DNA of 64,000 nt from Kordia sp. GTDB taxonomy: Bacteria; Bacteroidota; Bacteroidia; Flavobacteriales; Flavobacteriaceae. The notes below the pieces were generated by a model, which was not told the DNA's origin, did no database searches, and saw nothing but the letters and a program-made list of their open reading frames with translations. Below, piece by piece: positions 1-9,090 of the stretch. The translations under genes and the position numbers were made by a program. The stretch is from the NCBI GenBank assembly GCA_002733415.1, contig NVVR01000004.1, positions 1 to 64,000 on the forward strand, in the 5' to 3' direction. Position 1 is the stretch's first letter. Every line of letters begins with the position of its first letter.

Positions 1-224
1 CTAGCACCAATCAATAGTCCTTCATCCGTTGCGTTTATTGAGTTTAATGCCTTTATATTTTTTATATCTACTAAAATTTTAGGATGTATAAGTCTCATAT
101 TTAACATAGTGACCAAGGATTGGCCTCCCGCTAATATTTTATTATTTTCACAATCCTGATCTAATAAAAAAGCAGCTTCATCTAATGTTTTAGGAGAAAC
201 GTAAGATAAATAAGGAGGTTTCAT
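1..224 (-). CDS. Molybdenum hydroxylase FAD-binding subunit (CoxM/XdhB-like), partial
   Basis: Only the first 74 codons are in the window; the gene runs off the left edge. The translation starts MKPPYLSYVSPKTLDEA and contains ILAGGQSLVTMLNMRL followed by LVDI. That is the FAD pyrophosphate-binding motif of the FAD subunit of xanthine dehydrogenase/CO dehydrogenase-type enzymes. The subunit passes electrons from the molybdopterin and iron-sulfur subunits to FAD. Its ATG overlaps the stop codon of the gene before it (TAATG arrangement), which suggests translational coupling with the large-subunit remnant upstream. The family assignment is firm; the substrate cannot be told. Confidence 0.85.
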   Translation of the reverse strand, partial: MKPPYLSYVSPKTLDEAAFLLDQDCENNKILAGGQSLVTMLNMRLIHPKILVDIKNIKALNSINATDEGLLIGA

Positions 225-1012
225 TACACGATATTCCTTAGTTTATTTTTTATATATTTCCAAAATTTTTTATTAGTATAATTTTGATATAGCTCTACAG
301 ATATTTTTTTCTTCTCATCAGTGATTTCTAAATTTAAATTCTTGGGTAAATCCTCTTTTTTTGATATTAGTCCCCATAACTTTGGGGGGGTCATGGGAAG
401 TGTAATTTTATCCTGTTCTATTGCATCAGATATGGCATTTGCAATACAGACCGGAGTACTCATACTATTCCCTTCACCTACACCCTTAGAACCCAGTGGA
501 GTAAAAGGAGATGGAGTGCTTATATGTAATATGCATGCCTCGGGTATTTCATTTACAGTTGGGACTAAATAATCTGCAAAGGTACCAGATAAGAATTCTC
601 CGTTATCTGCATACTTAAATTCCTCATACAGCGAAGCCCCTACCGCCTGAGCAAAAGCTCCTTGTATTTGTCCATTGACAATTTCAGGATGAAGCAAAGT
701 ACCCGCGTCATGAGTAGTTACATACTTATCAATAATAACTTTTCCGGTATTTTGATCAATTTCTACACCATCCAGGTTGCCAAGTTCCGGGACAATAATA
801 TGTCTACTTTTTGTTGAATCCTTCAAAGAAACCCAATACAAATCGCCTGCTGTCTTCGTTATCCACTGGGCACGCTCCTCCGGTCGGTCGGACATGACTC
901 CCCAACTGGCAATATAAAGTCTGTCTCCTTGGACTAGCAGTCCGTTGGGAGAAGACGGTAAGGTGGATATATAAGTGCTGTTTTCTCCAGTCGCTAAATC
1001 CACTCTGACCAC
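224..1012 (-). CDS. Chimeric ORF: beta-propeller fragment joined to molybdenum hydroxylase large-subunit C-terminus
   Basis: The 262-residue ORF has two unrelated parts. Residues 1-85 look like SMP-30/NHL-type beta-propeller blades (VVRVDLATGE, SPNGL, GDRLYIASWG, GNLDGVE). From about residue 86 it reads as the C-terminal region of a molybdopterin-binding aldehyde/xanthine dehydrogenase large subunit: VEID..TGKV, then GQIQGAFAQAVGASLYEE and GSKGVGEGN. A normal large subunit has over 700 residues, so most of it, including the N-terminal substrate domain, is missing. The join falls on GVEID, which fits both families. The propeller part is visibly richer in G+C than its surroundings. An active enzyme is very unlikely. 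It is either a deletion-fusion pseudogene or an assembly artefact. Confidence 0.7.
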   Translation of the reverse strand: MVRVDLATGENSTYISTLPSSPNGLLVQGDRLYIASWGVMSDRPEERAQWITKTAGDLYWVSLKDSTKSRHIIVPELGNLDGVEIDQNTGKVIIDKYVTTHDAGTLLHPEIVNGQIQGAFAQAVGASLYEEFKYADNGEFLSGTFADYLVPTVNEIPEACILHISTPSPFTPLGSKGVGEGNSMSTPVCIANAISDAIEQDKITLPMTPPKLWGLISKKEDLPKNLNLEITDEKKKISVELYQNYTNKKFWKYIKNKLRNIV

Positions 1013-1296
1013 TCTTCTTTTGTTATGTACAGCTTAACAAAACTTTCTCCATACCTCTTAATTACACCAACTAAGATGTCATCTGTTTTCCCTTTCTTAT
1101 GGCAAATATAACACTCAGAGTTAAACAAGACTTTACCTTCTTTAATTATAGGAGGTATAGTTTTAACACCACATACTCCGGTATACTCTTTTTCATAATC
1201 AAGTTCAGGTTGATTGATTAGGAAGTATATAAACCCTATAATTAATCCTAATAGGATTGAGGCAAGGACTATGATATGTTTAAGCTGCTTGAGCAT
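994..1296 (-). CDS. Small membrane-anchored c-type cytochrome, probably truncated at the C-terminus
   Basis: The 100-residue protein has an N-terminal membrane anchor (about residues 8-27, VLASILLGLIIGFIYFLI). A single haem c site, CYICH, lies near residue 62. In the family, a periplasm-facing mono-haem cytochrome of this kind receives electrons from neighbouring dehydrogenases, which fits the molybdenum-hydroxylase genes next to it. The sequence follows the family pattern through VKLYITKE. It then runs into EWSEWI and stops just where the beta-propeller reading frame begins, so the last turn of the cytochrome fold and the expected Met ligand are missing. The reading frame overlaps the downstream ORF by 19 nt. 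Function after truncation is doubtful. Confidence 0.7.
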   Translation of the reverse strand: MLKQLKHIIVLASILLGLIIGFIYFLINQPELDYEKEYTGVCGVKTIPPIIKEGKVLFNSECYICHKKGKTDDILVGVIKRYGESFVKLYITKEEWSEWI

Positions 1297-1312
1297 TATT
1301 CTTTGCTATATC

Positions 1313-1819
1313 TTACTTTTTAAGCTTATGTGGTATATCTTGCTTTCTCACAAGTTCTCTAAACTCAGTTATCTGGCTCTCTAAGTCTCTTTTAGGTATA
1401 ATATTAGCAACAGCTTTACTATGGTATAATAAGACCCACTCTTTTAACTCCTTTACCTTATATAGTTTGTCCCATTGCATCTCAGATTTAAAGCTTCCTC
1501 CTGTTATTTTGATTAAGTCATCTGTGAACTCATAGGTCATTTCCTCTTTTAGGTTCTGATGTGTGTTGAAGGTTTTCTTAGTCTCAAAGTACTGAATAAC
1601 TGGTAGGCCAACAACGATGAAAAACCCTAAAAATAAGGGGATATAAGGAGTGTCTTCAGAAATAGATTGCATAAAAGAACTCAAATAATAAGCTATTGAG
1701 GATAGAAGCATTATGAGACCTACTATTGTCAATAATATTCTACCTACTTTGGAGTATGCAAGCTTAAAAACATACCTTAAATAATCCTTCTCTGTTAACT
1801 GGGTTGTAATCTTTATCAT
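1313..1819 (-). CDS. YcxB-like family membrane protein
   Basis: 168 residues. It opens with IKITTQLTEKDYL, typical of YcxB-like proteins, followed by two membrane segments (about residues 27-50 and 58-75). The C-terminal part is soluble: EMTYEFTDDLIKITGGSFKSE, then MQWDKLYKV. In this family the C-terminal region folds as a small PH-like domain on the cytoplasmic side; no activity is known. It lies 3 nt downstream of a lipoprotein gene on the same strand, so the two are probably cotranscribed. The family call rests on motif memory only. Confidence 0.6.
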   Translation of the reverse strand: MIKITTQLTEKDYLRYVFKLAYSKVGRILLTIVGLIMLLSSIAYYLSSFMQSISEDTPYIPLFLGFFIVVGLPVIQYFETKKTFNTHQNLKEEMTYEFTDDLIKITGGSFKSEMQWDKLYKVKELKEWVLLYHSKAVANIIPKRDLESQITEFRELVRKQDIPHKLKK

Positions 1820-1822
1820 AAT

Positions 1823-2593
1823 CTAATATCTTGTTCCTTTGTACTTATGAAGTCTGTTGTTCTTGTAATTAAAGGAGTCTATAATCATTAACTTTCCCTT
1901 CCTAGTCTTCGTTATTTGCCTCTTCTTTAAGTTGTTTTTGTAGTAGGTGCTATCTACGGTAAAACCATCACGAGTCTTATTTACTTTAGCCAGTAAGTCA
2001 CCGTTAGGATAATATTGCTCTATAGTATAGCTTAAAGTTTCGTTGTCAAGGTTTTTGTTTGCCCTAATTAGCTTAGCAAGTTCTTTTTTGTATGAATACT
2101 TGAATGAGTTAATAATATTACCTTCTAAATCGGACACTTCTTTAGCAATTAACCTAGAGTCACTATCATAAGTATTATACTCTATTTTTCTTTTAGGGTG
2201 ATAGTCTGTGGCTTTTCTTGTAATGTTTCCTAAACTATCCTTTTCTTCTAAAATTAACCCGATTGTATCAGTTTGCTTTATATAGGTCGTTTGTGTTAAG
2301 TTACTTAAGTAATCTATAGATTTACGCATATATGGCTCAGGAGCTGAAAGTAAGTATTCTTCAGTTCTTATAAGTTCTCCTGCTTCATCATAAGTATGTT
2401 TACTTTCAAAGTAAGTTCTCTTTATGAACTCATCATCAATGTATAGCTCAAAATAAACATCTTCAGTTTTCACTTGACCCTTGTCATTAAGGACATAATC
2501 ATATGTCTCCATCTGAACATACTTAGGTTTTGGCAAAGAATCTGACTTACACGATAGAAGAAGCAATATAAGTAAGTATAGGGTGTATTTCAT
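1823..2593 (-). CDS. Lipoprotein with YD/MORN-like repeats
   Basis: 256 residues beginning with a lipoprotein signal peptide (MKYTLYLLILLLLSCKS, lipobox LLSC). The rest is made of short repeated strands of the 'Y.(D/E)..G.LI' kind (TYDEAGELI, TYDSDSRLI, YYPNGDLLA). These resemble the repeats in YwqK-type antitoxin-like proteins and RHS-type shells. It should sit in the outer or inner membrane facing the periplasm. It is first in a two-gene transcription unit with the YcxB-like gene. Proteins with this look often occur in toxin-immunity regions, but I see no toxin here and do not assign one. Confidence 0.55.
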   Translation of the reverse strand: MKYTLYLLILLLLSCKSDSLPKPKYVQMETYDYVLNDKGQVKTEDVYFELYIDDEFIKRTYFESKHTYDEAGELIRTEEYLLSAPEPYMRKSIDYLSNLTQTTYIKQTDTIGLILEEKDSLGNITRKATDYHPKRKIEYNTYDSDSRLIAKEVSDLEGNIINSFKYSYKKELAKLIRANKNLDNETLSYTIEQYYPNGDLLAKVNKTRDGFTVDSTYYKNNLKKRQITKTRKGKLMIIDSFNYKNNRLHKYKGTRY

Positions 2594-2794
2594 GTGTGCA
2601 AGATAAGTATATATAAAGAGTTTTTTTAATACTTTTACATCACATTCTTGAAAAACAATTTATGAAGAAAAGGGTGGTAAAATTTATTAGAAAATATAGC
2701 AATAGAACCAGTCTTTAAAACATAATTAATTTATTTCTTGTAATATTGTTTTAGTGATTTTTTTCTTTTTACTTTTGAGAACCAATCATTGAAT

Positions 2795-3895
2795 ATGAGA
2801 ATAGTTCACTTATCAGACATACACTTATCTTTCGATAATCATCATGAGTTTATCCATAGCCACAGGAAAGCACTCATCAAAGACTTAATAGAATACCACT
2901 CAACAAAAAATATTGATATAATTCTTATAACTGGTGACTTAGTTGATAAAGGAGGTCACTCTTTATTAGAAATAAAAAATTATAAAGAAGCAGGAATCAC
3001 TAATCCCTACGATATTTTTCAAACAATTTTTATAGAACCTATAATCAAAGAAGTAGGGATAAGTAAGAACCAATTTCTATTTATACCGGGAAATCATGAC
3101 ATAAATGAAAAGGAGATATCTTATTTCGAAGAGTGTGAAATGGTTAATAAAATAAACAAACGAAATATTAGTGAATATCTTGAAAGAAACAATATAGATT
3201 TTATTAATAATAAAAGAATAAAGCTCTATAAAGAATTTGAAAAAAAATTTCACGGAAATAATACCCTATATAAATTTTCTAATAATCAATCTACTTTCAT
3301 CTATAATTATAAAGAAAGCCATAAGGTCGGATTTATATTAACAAACGACTCATGGAGATGTAAAAGCAGAAAACTAAAGGATGAAAGCGAAAAGTTGTTT
3401 TTTGGGTTCCAGCAACTAGATTATAGTCTTGAAGAATTAGAAAATCATGATACTGATATTAATATTTGTTTACTTCATCATTCTTTAGATGACTACGAGG
3501 AAAAATATGAAGTAGAAAGAATTCTGAATACAAAGGACATTGAAATTTTTCTTTATGGACACTATCATAGCTCAAAATTTGAAGCAAAAAACAATCCCAC
3601 TGGTAACTCAATAGGTATTAGGGGAAGAGCAATATTAAATAAACCTGAGGAACCAATAGAGGAATATCAATCAGGTTATCAAATAATTGATTTAGACCTT
3701 ATTTCGTACAAAATTAATCGAATTTATTATCGAAAGTATATTCACAAAAGATCTGAATTTGATCTAGATAGCTCAGCAGCTCGCCGTGGAATAGCGGAAG
3801 ATAAAGATTATTTGAATTTGCATAGAAATGGACAACAAAAAAGTGATGGGAAGGTAAAAAAAGGGTTTGATTTAGATAAAAGTAAGTTTAAATAA
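2795..3895 (+). CDS. Calcineurin-like metallophosphoesterase
   Basis: About 366 residues. All metal-binding motifs of the calcineurin-like phosphoesterase superfamily are present and in order: DIH near the N-terminus (MRIVHLSDIHLSF), GDLVDKGG, GNHDIN, LLHHSL and GHYH. The enzyme should therefore be able to hydrolyse phosphodiesters or phosphomonoesters with a two-metal centre. I chose the ATG at 2795, two codons after a possible TTG, because it starts directly with the first strand. The stop is 2 nt from the start of the NACHT NTPase gene, so the pair is an operon. The C-terminal 60 residues are a charged extension outside the catalytic fold. I infer that it is the effector or regulator of the NTPase. 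Confidence 0.9.
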   Translation: MRIVHLSDIHLSFDNHHEFIHSHRKALIKDLIEYHSTKNIDIILITGDLVDKGGHSLLEIKNYKEAGITNPYDIFQTIFIEPIIKEVGISKNQFLFIPGNHDINEKEISYFEECEMVNKINKRNISEYLERNNIDFINNKRIKLYKEFEKKFHGNNTLYKFSNNQSTFIYNYKESHKVGFILTNDSWRCKSRKLKDESEKLFFGFQQLDYSLEELENHDTDINICLLHHSLDDYEEKYEVERILNTKDIEIFLYGHYHSSKFEAKNNPTGNSIGIRGRAILNKPEEPIEEYQSGYQIIDLDLISYKINRIYYRKYIHKRSEFDLDSSAARRGIAEDKDYLNLHRNGQQKSDGKVKKGFDLDKSKFK

Positions 3896-3897
3896 TC

Positions 3898-6800
3898 ATG
3901 AAAGAATATTACGAAACAAGATATATAAGCAAGACCAACGACAAATCTAATCGTTCGTTTTTTTTTGATTCAGATAACAGAATACTGCTAAAGGACGAAA
4001 TCCTAGTAAAAGATAAAATTGTTCTTTTAGGAAATCCGGGGATGGGAAAAACTACTGAATTAAACAACTTATTTGAATCACTTTGGCAAGTAAAAGATGA
4101 CACAGGTTTAATTCCTTTTCATATTGATTTAAAGTACTTTAGAAAAACAAATAAGTTTGAAGATTTGATAAAATATAATGATTGGAAAGAACTCCCAAGC
4201 ATCCTTTTTATCTTAGACGGATTAGATGAAATAGAAAGTCTTCAAGATTTTATTTCTGAATTTGAAATATTCACATCAACCCACAGTGATTTAAAAATTA
4301 AATATGTTGTAAGTTGTAGAACTAATATTTATGAAAAACACCTAATTACAATCTCAGGATTTGAAACCTACTTTTTAGACAGTCTAGGTTTCCATCAAGC
4401 AAAATCTGTATTATATGAAAAATATTCTATAAATATTGACAACCTAACGATCGATGAAAATAATTTGGAATTTATTCAATCACCATTTTTTTTAAAACTT
4501 TTCGTAGATTACTATAATGAAACAAATGAACTGCCGAATTCTAATGCTGAAATTTGGGATTTATATATTAATAAAACTATAGATGTTCAAAAACTAAAGT
4601 ACTCTAAAAAAGGACTCCTAATCAAGCCGTTATTAATCAAAAGGTTAAAAACAGTTGCTATGGTTAATGAACTTAGGCAGAGAAACTATATTAGTGAAAC
4701 AGACCTATTTGATATTTTTAATAGCGAATACGAAGAGTTTACAGAAAGTGCACCATTTTTAGTTTATAATTCATCCTTGGAAAACTGGAGTTTTGAACAT
4801 AGACAAATACAAGAGTTTTTCGTTGCCAAAACATTACAAAACAAACCTTTTAATGAAATTTTATACATTATAAAAATTGATGGAACTGAAGCTATTCATC
4901 CTTCATTATTTAATTCTATTTCATTTTTAATAAATATAATTGACAAAAAAAACCCAACCTATGATAAGTTGATTAGTTGGCTTACAACTAATCAAATAGA
5001 AATAGTATTTAAAGCAGATAATGATAGGATTGATGATGAATTACGGGCTGATGTTTTTCAAAAGTATTTTAAAAGAGAATGTATTAAAAAAACACTTTGG
5101 ATAAGCACTAAAAGAACTTTAAGTGTCAAAGAAATAGGTACTTTTGCGGATTCTACTTTGAATTTTGATTATTTATTAGTAATAATTTCTAAATACAAAA
5201 TTTACCACAACAGAGTCCTTCATTCGGCAATAGACCTTCTTAATTTTTTCTCTATAAATTCTTTCTCAAAAGTACAATTCAAAGAAGTTTTTACTAAAAC
5301 ACTTGTTGATAAGTCATTCCCCATATCAGCAAAATCTCAAGTAATACGACTACTTAATAAGCATAACTTTTTTAGAGATGATAGTAACTATTTAAACTTA
5401 ATTTTCGAGATTTTTGAAAATGAAAGTGACAAACAACTTAATAATAGCTTATTATCCATACTAGTAGAGTTAGAAGATGTAGACTTATTTTATGATTATA
5501 TACTAGAAGAGTTTAAAAGAGCTAATGATTTAGTAGAGAGAGAGGTAAAGGACGAAGTACATAGAGGAAATAAATACTTAGTCAATAAATTAGTTTTAAA
5601 ATTCAATAATAAAGATAATTTTTTAAGCATTATAAAGTACTATTTTAATGAAGAACTTAGTATATATTACGATAATGAACTGGTAATTAAAATTGTAGAT
5701 CGATGTAAGTATTTTGCAATGCATGACAAAAACTTTATAAATAACTTACTTTCAACAATCAAAATTGACTACCGTTTTCATTTACATGAGACTTTTTTGA
5801 AAAAAATAATTTACACCAGTAATAAAAAAGATGAAGCTCTGTTTTATTTAACTAAAAATCTAGAGTTAAACAACATAAGTTTTTTTATTTCCAACCTTGT
5901 AACTGAAACTAATTTAGATAGTTTTTCTGAAATTATAACCTCAAAGAAACCATCGAATCAAGAAATTGAAATTTTACGTAATGGTATAGGTAGTTCTACT
6001 ACTCGTGAGCTATCTGTAAGGTTTAATGATAAGATGATTAAAGATGGTGTTATTTTTAAAGAAAAAGTATTCACAAGTGAAGATGTTGTAATTCAAAAGA
6101 TTAAATATAAACAACATATTCAAGATAATTTTGATATTCTATTTGAAAAAGACAGGTTGATTAAAGAAATTGAATGTCTTATAAAAAATTATGGAACTGA
6201 AATTAATCGTACTCAAATGAGGAGTTTCAGGCATGAATGGTATAATAAAAATGGTCATGGAAACATTCTTGATACTTCAATTAGTTTACTTGATGGATTG
6301 TTTTTCTCAAAGAATAAAGATGTTATTCGTTTTGAAGAGATAAATGAATTGTTAAAAAATGATTTGATTATTTATAAAAATATAAAATCCCAAATAGAAC
6401 AATCAAAAAGCAGGAATACAGATTTTAATACTTCTAAAGAACAGGTTTCTGTTATTAAAAAATGGTGTTTTGACCAAACAATTTTTATTGACTTTGACAA
6501 AATTGCAAAAAGTTCAGGTGAAGGGTCTTTTTATCACTTAATCGGGTATAAAAAACTAGAACTTATCTTCTATTTTCAAAGGACTTTTTTATTTGAGTTA
6601 CCACAAGAGTTCTTATTAAACTCTATAGAATTTTTTGAATTAAACAAATCCGGAGAAGTAGATGATTATTTTAAGAATTTAAAAGTTCAAGTCAAAAATG
6701 ACTCTTTGTTTAATAATAAAATAATCTACAACCTTCTAAACAAAAGACTACTAGGTTTATCATTATCAAAGCATGTTTACTATGCATTATCTCATCAATT

Positions 6801-7482
6801 AGAAGAAACATACCCAACTATCAGAAAATACTTCATTGAAGAGTCAACATATATTGAAAGTAAAAAATTAGAAGAATATATTAAACTATCACAAGATTAT
6901 TCATTATTAAAAAGCCTCTGTATTGATGATAACTCATACAATTATTGGATTTCAATTAAAACAATGTTGATATTTGGAAAGTATAAAGATTTCTGCAAAC
7001 AAAAAGCGTTTGAATACCTAAAAAATGTAAACGGAAAACATAATACAGATGCATTAGCCATACTTTTTAACTTAAATGATCATAGAGCATTTGATTATCT
7101 TTTAGAGAATTTAAGAATAGATAATTTTATCTCAATTAACTTAGTAGGATTTTCAAATTACAATAATGTAAAAGACTTGAAAATTTTAGTAGAGTTTTAC
7201 CATCTAGCATATAGTGATAAAATTGACAGGTTTGATTCAAATTATTACAGAACATTTTTTGAAAACTTAATATCAAACCTTTCAGATAGTGAAGAGGGAT
7301 TTAATAAAATTGTAAGGATCCTAAAAAAAATAAAAAGTGATTTAAAAGAAATTAACTCTGACCTATTTTATATTAACTTGTTAATTGACAACTCAAAAAA
7401 TAGTTATGTCAACTCAAAATCAGTGCCATATAGCCTAGTAGATGCTAAAATAAAAACTAATAAAGTTCTATGTAGTATTTAA
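3898..7482 (+). CDS. Large NACHT/STAND-type NTPase
   Basis: 1194 residues. An NTPase domain starts almost at the N-terminus: Walker A GNPGMGKTT (about residues 43-51) and Walker B FILDGLDEI (about 105-113). VVSCRT gives the sensor-1 region, and WSFEHRQIQEFFVAKTL (about 299-315) marks the end of the STAND helical/winged region. The remaining 870 residues are helical and repeat-like, suited to a sensor. Bacterial NACHT and Avs proteins with this layout detect phage components and then trigger an effector. Those usually carry the effector at their own N-terminus; this one has only about 35 residues there. The effector is therefore probably the cotranscribed metallophosphoesterase. I do not recognise the pair as a named system. 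Confidence 0.85.
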   Translation: MKEYYETRYISKTNDKSNRSFFFDSDNRILLKDEILVKDKIVLLGNPGMGKTTELNNLFESLWQVKDDTGLIPFHIDLKYFRKTNKFEDLIKYNDWKELPSILFILDGLDEIESLQDFISEFEIFTSTHSDLKIKYVVSCRTNIYEKHLITISGFETYFLDSLGFHQAKSVLYEKYSINIDNLTIDENNLEFIQSPFFLKLFVDYYNETNELPNSNAEIWDLYINKTIDVQKLKYSKKGLLIKPLLIKRLKTVAMVNELRQRNYISETDLFDIFNSEYEEFTESAPFLVYNSSLENWSFEHRQIQEFFVAKTLQNKPFNEILYIIKIDGTEAIHPSLFNSISFLINIIDKKNPTYDKLISWLTTNQIEIVFKADNDRIDDELRADVFQKYFKRECIKKTLWISTKRTLSVKEIGTFADSTLNFDYLLVIISKYKIYHNRVLHSAIDLLNFFSINSFSKVQFKEVFTKTLVDKSFPISAKSQVIRLLNKHNFFRDDSNYLNLIFEIFENESDKQLNNSLLSILVELEDVDLFYDYILEEFKRANDLVEREVKDEVHRGNKYLVNKLVLKFNNKDNFLSIIKYYFNEELSIYYDNELVIKIVDRCKYFAMHDKNFINNLLSTIKIDYRFHLHETFLKKIIYTSNKKDEALFYLTKNLELNNISFFISNLVTETNLDSFSEIITSKKPSNQEIEILRNGIGSSTTRELSVRFNDKMIKDGVIFKEKVFTSEDVVIQKIKYKQHIQDNFDILFEKDRLIKEIECLIKNYGTEINRTQMRSFRHEWYNKNGHGNILDTSISLLDGLFFSKNKDVIRFEEINELLKNDLIIYKNIKSQIEQSKSRNTDFNTSKEQVSVIKKWCFDQTIFIDFDKIAKSSGEGSFYHLIGYKKLELIFYFQRTFLFELPQEFLLNSIEFFELNKSGEVDDYFKNLKVQVKNDSLFNNKIIYNLLNKRLLGLSLSKHVYYALSHQLEETYPTIRKYFIEESTYIESKKLEEYIKLSQDYSLLKSLCIDDNSYNYWISIKTMLIFGKYKDFCKQKAFEYLKNVNGKHNTDALAILFNLNDHRAFDYLLENLRIDNFISINLVGFSNYNNVKDLKILVEFYHLAYSDKIDRFDSNYYRTFFENLISNLSDSEEGFNKIVRILKKIKSDLKEINSDLFYINLLIDNSKNSYVNSKSVPYSLVDAKIKTNKVLCSI

Positions 7483-7567
7483 TCAAAAACAGGCTTAAAA
7501 AGCCTTGTACTTATTGATGGATTAGCTGATTATTTGGTGGAGTATTATTAATAAGATATAATTTAAT

Positions 7568-7711
7568 ATGACCATAGAAGAAAACGATAGTATATTTATT
7601 TGCGTACTTATCTCCAATGGATATGAAGAGGGGTTTGATTTGGTAGCCAATATTCTTGAAAAGAATATGAGTGTTAAGTTTAACGATAAATTTGATGGTA
7701 TTGATTCTTAA
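7568..7711 (+). CDS. Hypothetical 47-residue protein
   Basis: A short ORF (MTIEENDSIFICVLISNGYE...) that ends 9 nt before the next gene. It is acidic, with no signal peptide or membrane segment. No family is recognised. It may be a genuine small first gene of the following membrane-protein cluster, or the remnant of a longer one. Support comes only from its coding-like composition and its spacing. Confidence 0.35.
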   Translation: MTIEENDSIFICVLISNGYEEGFDLVANILEKNMSVKFNDKFDGIDS

Positions 7712-7720
7712 TGAGATTTC

Positions 7721-8179
7721 ATGAATAAATTAAACAAGCAGTTTTTTGAAACAAAAAAGAAGTATAAAGAAGGCTTAAAAAAAAGAAAGCTTACTTTCAA
7801 GAGAGCTGCAATAAATCTTATTATAACTTTTTCACTAATATGGGTTGTATCTATCCTACAAAAGAGTTGCGAACAAAGAATAGAAGAGAATAAACTTAAA
7901 GAGTTGCAAAAAGAATCAAATAAAAAGATAGATAAATCTTTATTAAATGGAGTGTGGGCGGAAAATATAGACGATAACGCTATGTTTTATATTGAAAATG
8001 ATTCTATTCATTACTTTGATAGTATTGACCAACCAGCATATCCTATTGATTTATCAGGTGATATTTTATCAATCTATTACGATGGTATTACTTTTAGATG
8101 GAAAGTTTTAAAACTATCAAATGATAGTTTGGTGTATGAAAGTGAAAAGAATAAAATAAAACTTTACAAAAGAAAATAA
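7721..8179 (+). CDS. Membrane-anchored protein with C-terminal lipocalin-like beta domain
   Basis: 152 residues. A basic N-terminus (KKRKLTFKRA) precedes one membrane helix (about residues 28-46, AINLIITFSLIWVVSIL), giving an N-in, C-out topology. After a short coiled linker, residues 75-152 alternate as short beta strands (LLNGVWAENID, MFYIENDSIHYF, KVLKLSNDSLVYES). This resembles the small lipocalin-like domains common in Bacteroidota. It is the first of several closely packed membrane-protein genes on this strand (3 nt before the next). Function unknown. Confidence 0.5.
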   Translation: MNKLNKQFFETKKKYKEGLKKRKLTFKRAAINLIITFSLIWVVSILQKSCEQRIEENKLKELQKESNKKIDKSLLNGVWAENIDDNAMFYIENDSIHYFDSIDQPAYPIDLSGDILSIYYDGITFRWKVLKLSNDSLVYESEKNKIKLYKRK

Positions 8180-8182
8180 CAA

Positions 8183-8635
8183 ATGTCAAAAAGGGAAAAA
8201 GTATTTATAATAATCTATTGCTTGATACCAATACTTTTCTTTTTAAGTAAATGGATATTTATTAATGGTTATGATTCATATGATGGTAAAATTACTCATA
8301 TGGCTGGAACACCTATAACCGTTATTTATGGCGATGGACATGGTTATAATACTAGTTCTGGCACAAATTATTACCCATATGTAGAATACTATGTAGATAA
8401 TGATACATTAAAGACAACTGAAAAAGCATGGAGTTCTGTATTTCTTGAAGAAGGTGAAGAAGTAACTATTCTAATAAATAGTAATGATGATTCCGATATA
8501 AAATTACTAACTCTATTTAATTACTGGATACCAGTTTATTCTTTAGTAATATTCTTAGTGTTTGGATTTATTGGGTACGGAATTGTAGTGTCAACTGACC
8601 AAAGGGAATTTCTAGAATCACAACAACCTGAGTAA
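8183..8635 (+). CDS. DUF3592-like membrane protein
   Basis: 150 residues with one membrane helix at each end (about 8-28 and 112-135) and a beta-rich middle facing outward. The pattern DGKITHMAGT, then YYPYVEYYVDND, then LEEGEEVTILIN matches DUF3592, in which a small beta domain sits between two membrane segments. Its neighbour downstream belongs to the same family, so the two may be divergent duplicates. No function is known for the family. The region around it is accessory. Confidence 0.6.
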   Translation: MSKREKVFIIIYCLIPILFFLSKWIFINGYDSYDGKITHMAGTPITVIYGDGHGYNTSSGTNYYPYVEYYVDNDTLKTTEKAWSSVFLEEGEEVTILINSNDDSDIKLLTLFNYWIPVYSLVIFLVFGFIGYGIVVSTDQREFLESQQPE

Positions 8636-8667
8636 TCTAAATTTGTATCTTGGTTGAAATTTTAAAC

Positions 8668-9075
8668 ATGATTAATTATTTATACGGAATTTTATTAATA
8701 GTAGCTCTTGTACTTATATGTTTTGCGATGGTACATTATAATAAAACTGCAAAATTGTTAGCAGATGGTATTAAAACCAAGGGCAAAGTAATTGAGTTAA
8801 TCGAAGTAAACGATGGTGATGGGTACACATATAAACCAGTCTTTGAATATTATGATAGAGATAATATTAGGCGTGAGTTTAAACCTAATTTTAGTTCCTC
8901 TCCATCTCCGTATGAAGTAAATGATATAGTAGAAGTAGTGTATAACCCTAAAGCTTTATTTGAGCATCAAATTGTTTCATATTGGGGACTTTATCGTATG
9001 GTAATTATACTTTTATCAATAGCTTCACCGTTATTAGTAATTAGTTGTGGTTTCTTCATATATAATTACAAATAA
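8668..9075 (+). CDS. DUF3592-like membrane protein
   Basis: 135 residues from the ATG at 8668; an in-frame TTG lies six codons earlier, but ATG is the better start. An N-terminal helix (LYGILLIVALVLICFAMV) and a C-terminal helix (MVIILLSIASPLLVI) flank the beta domain: TKGKVIELIEV, YKPVFEYYDRDN, VNDIVEVVYNP. This is the DUF3592 arrangement again. It is 32 nt from the preceding family member and probably cotranscribed with it. Function unknown. Confidence 0.6.
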   Translation: MINYLYGILLIVALVLICFAMVHYNKTAKLLADGIKTKGKVIELIEVNDGDGYTYKPVFEYYDRDNIRREFKPNFSSSPSPYEVNDIVEVVYNPKALFEHQIVSYWGLYRMVIILLSIASPLLVISCGFFIYNYK

Positions 9076-9090
9076 CTAATTTGATACTCG

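Noticed and set aside
1823-2593. RHS/polymorphic toxin, suggested by YD-like repeats
   Set aside because: The protein is a short lipoprotein without a toxin tip or RHS core; only loose repeat similarity is seen.
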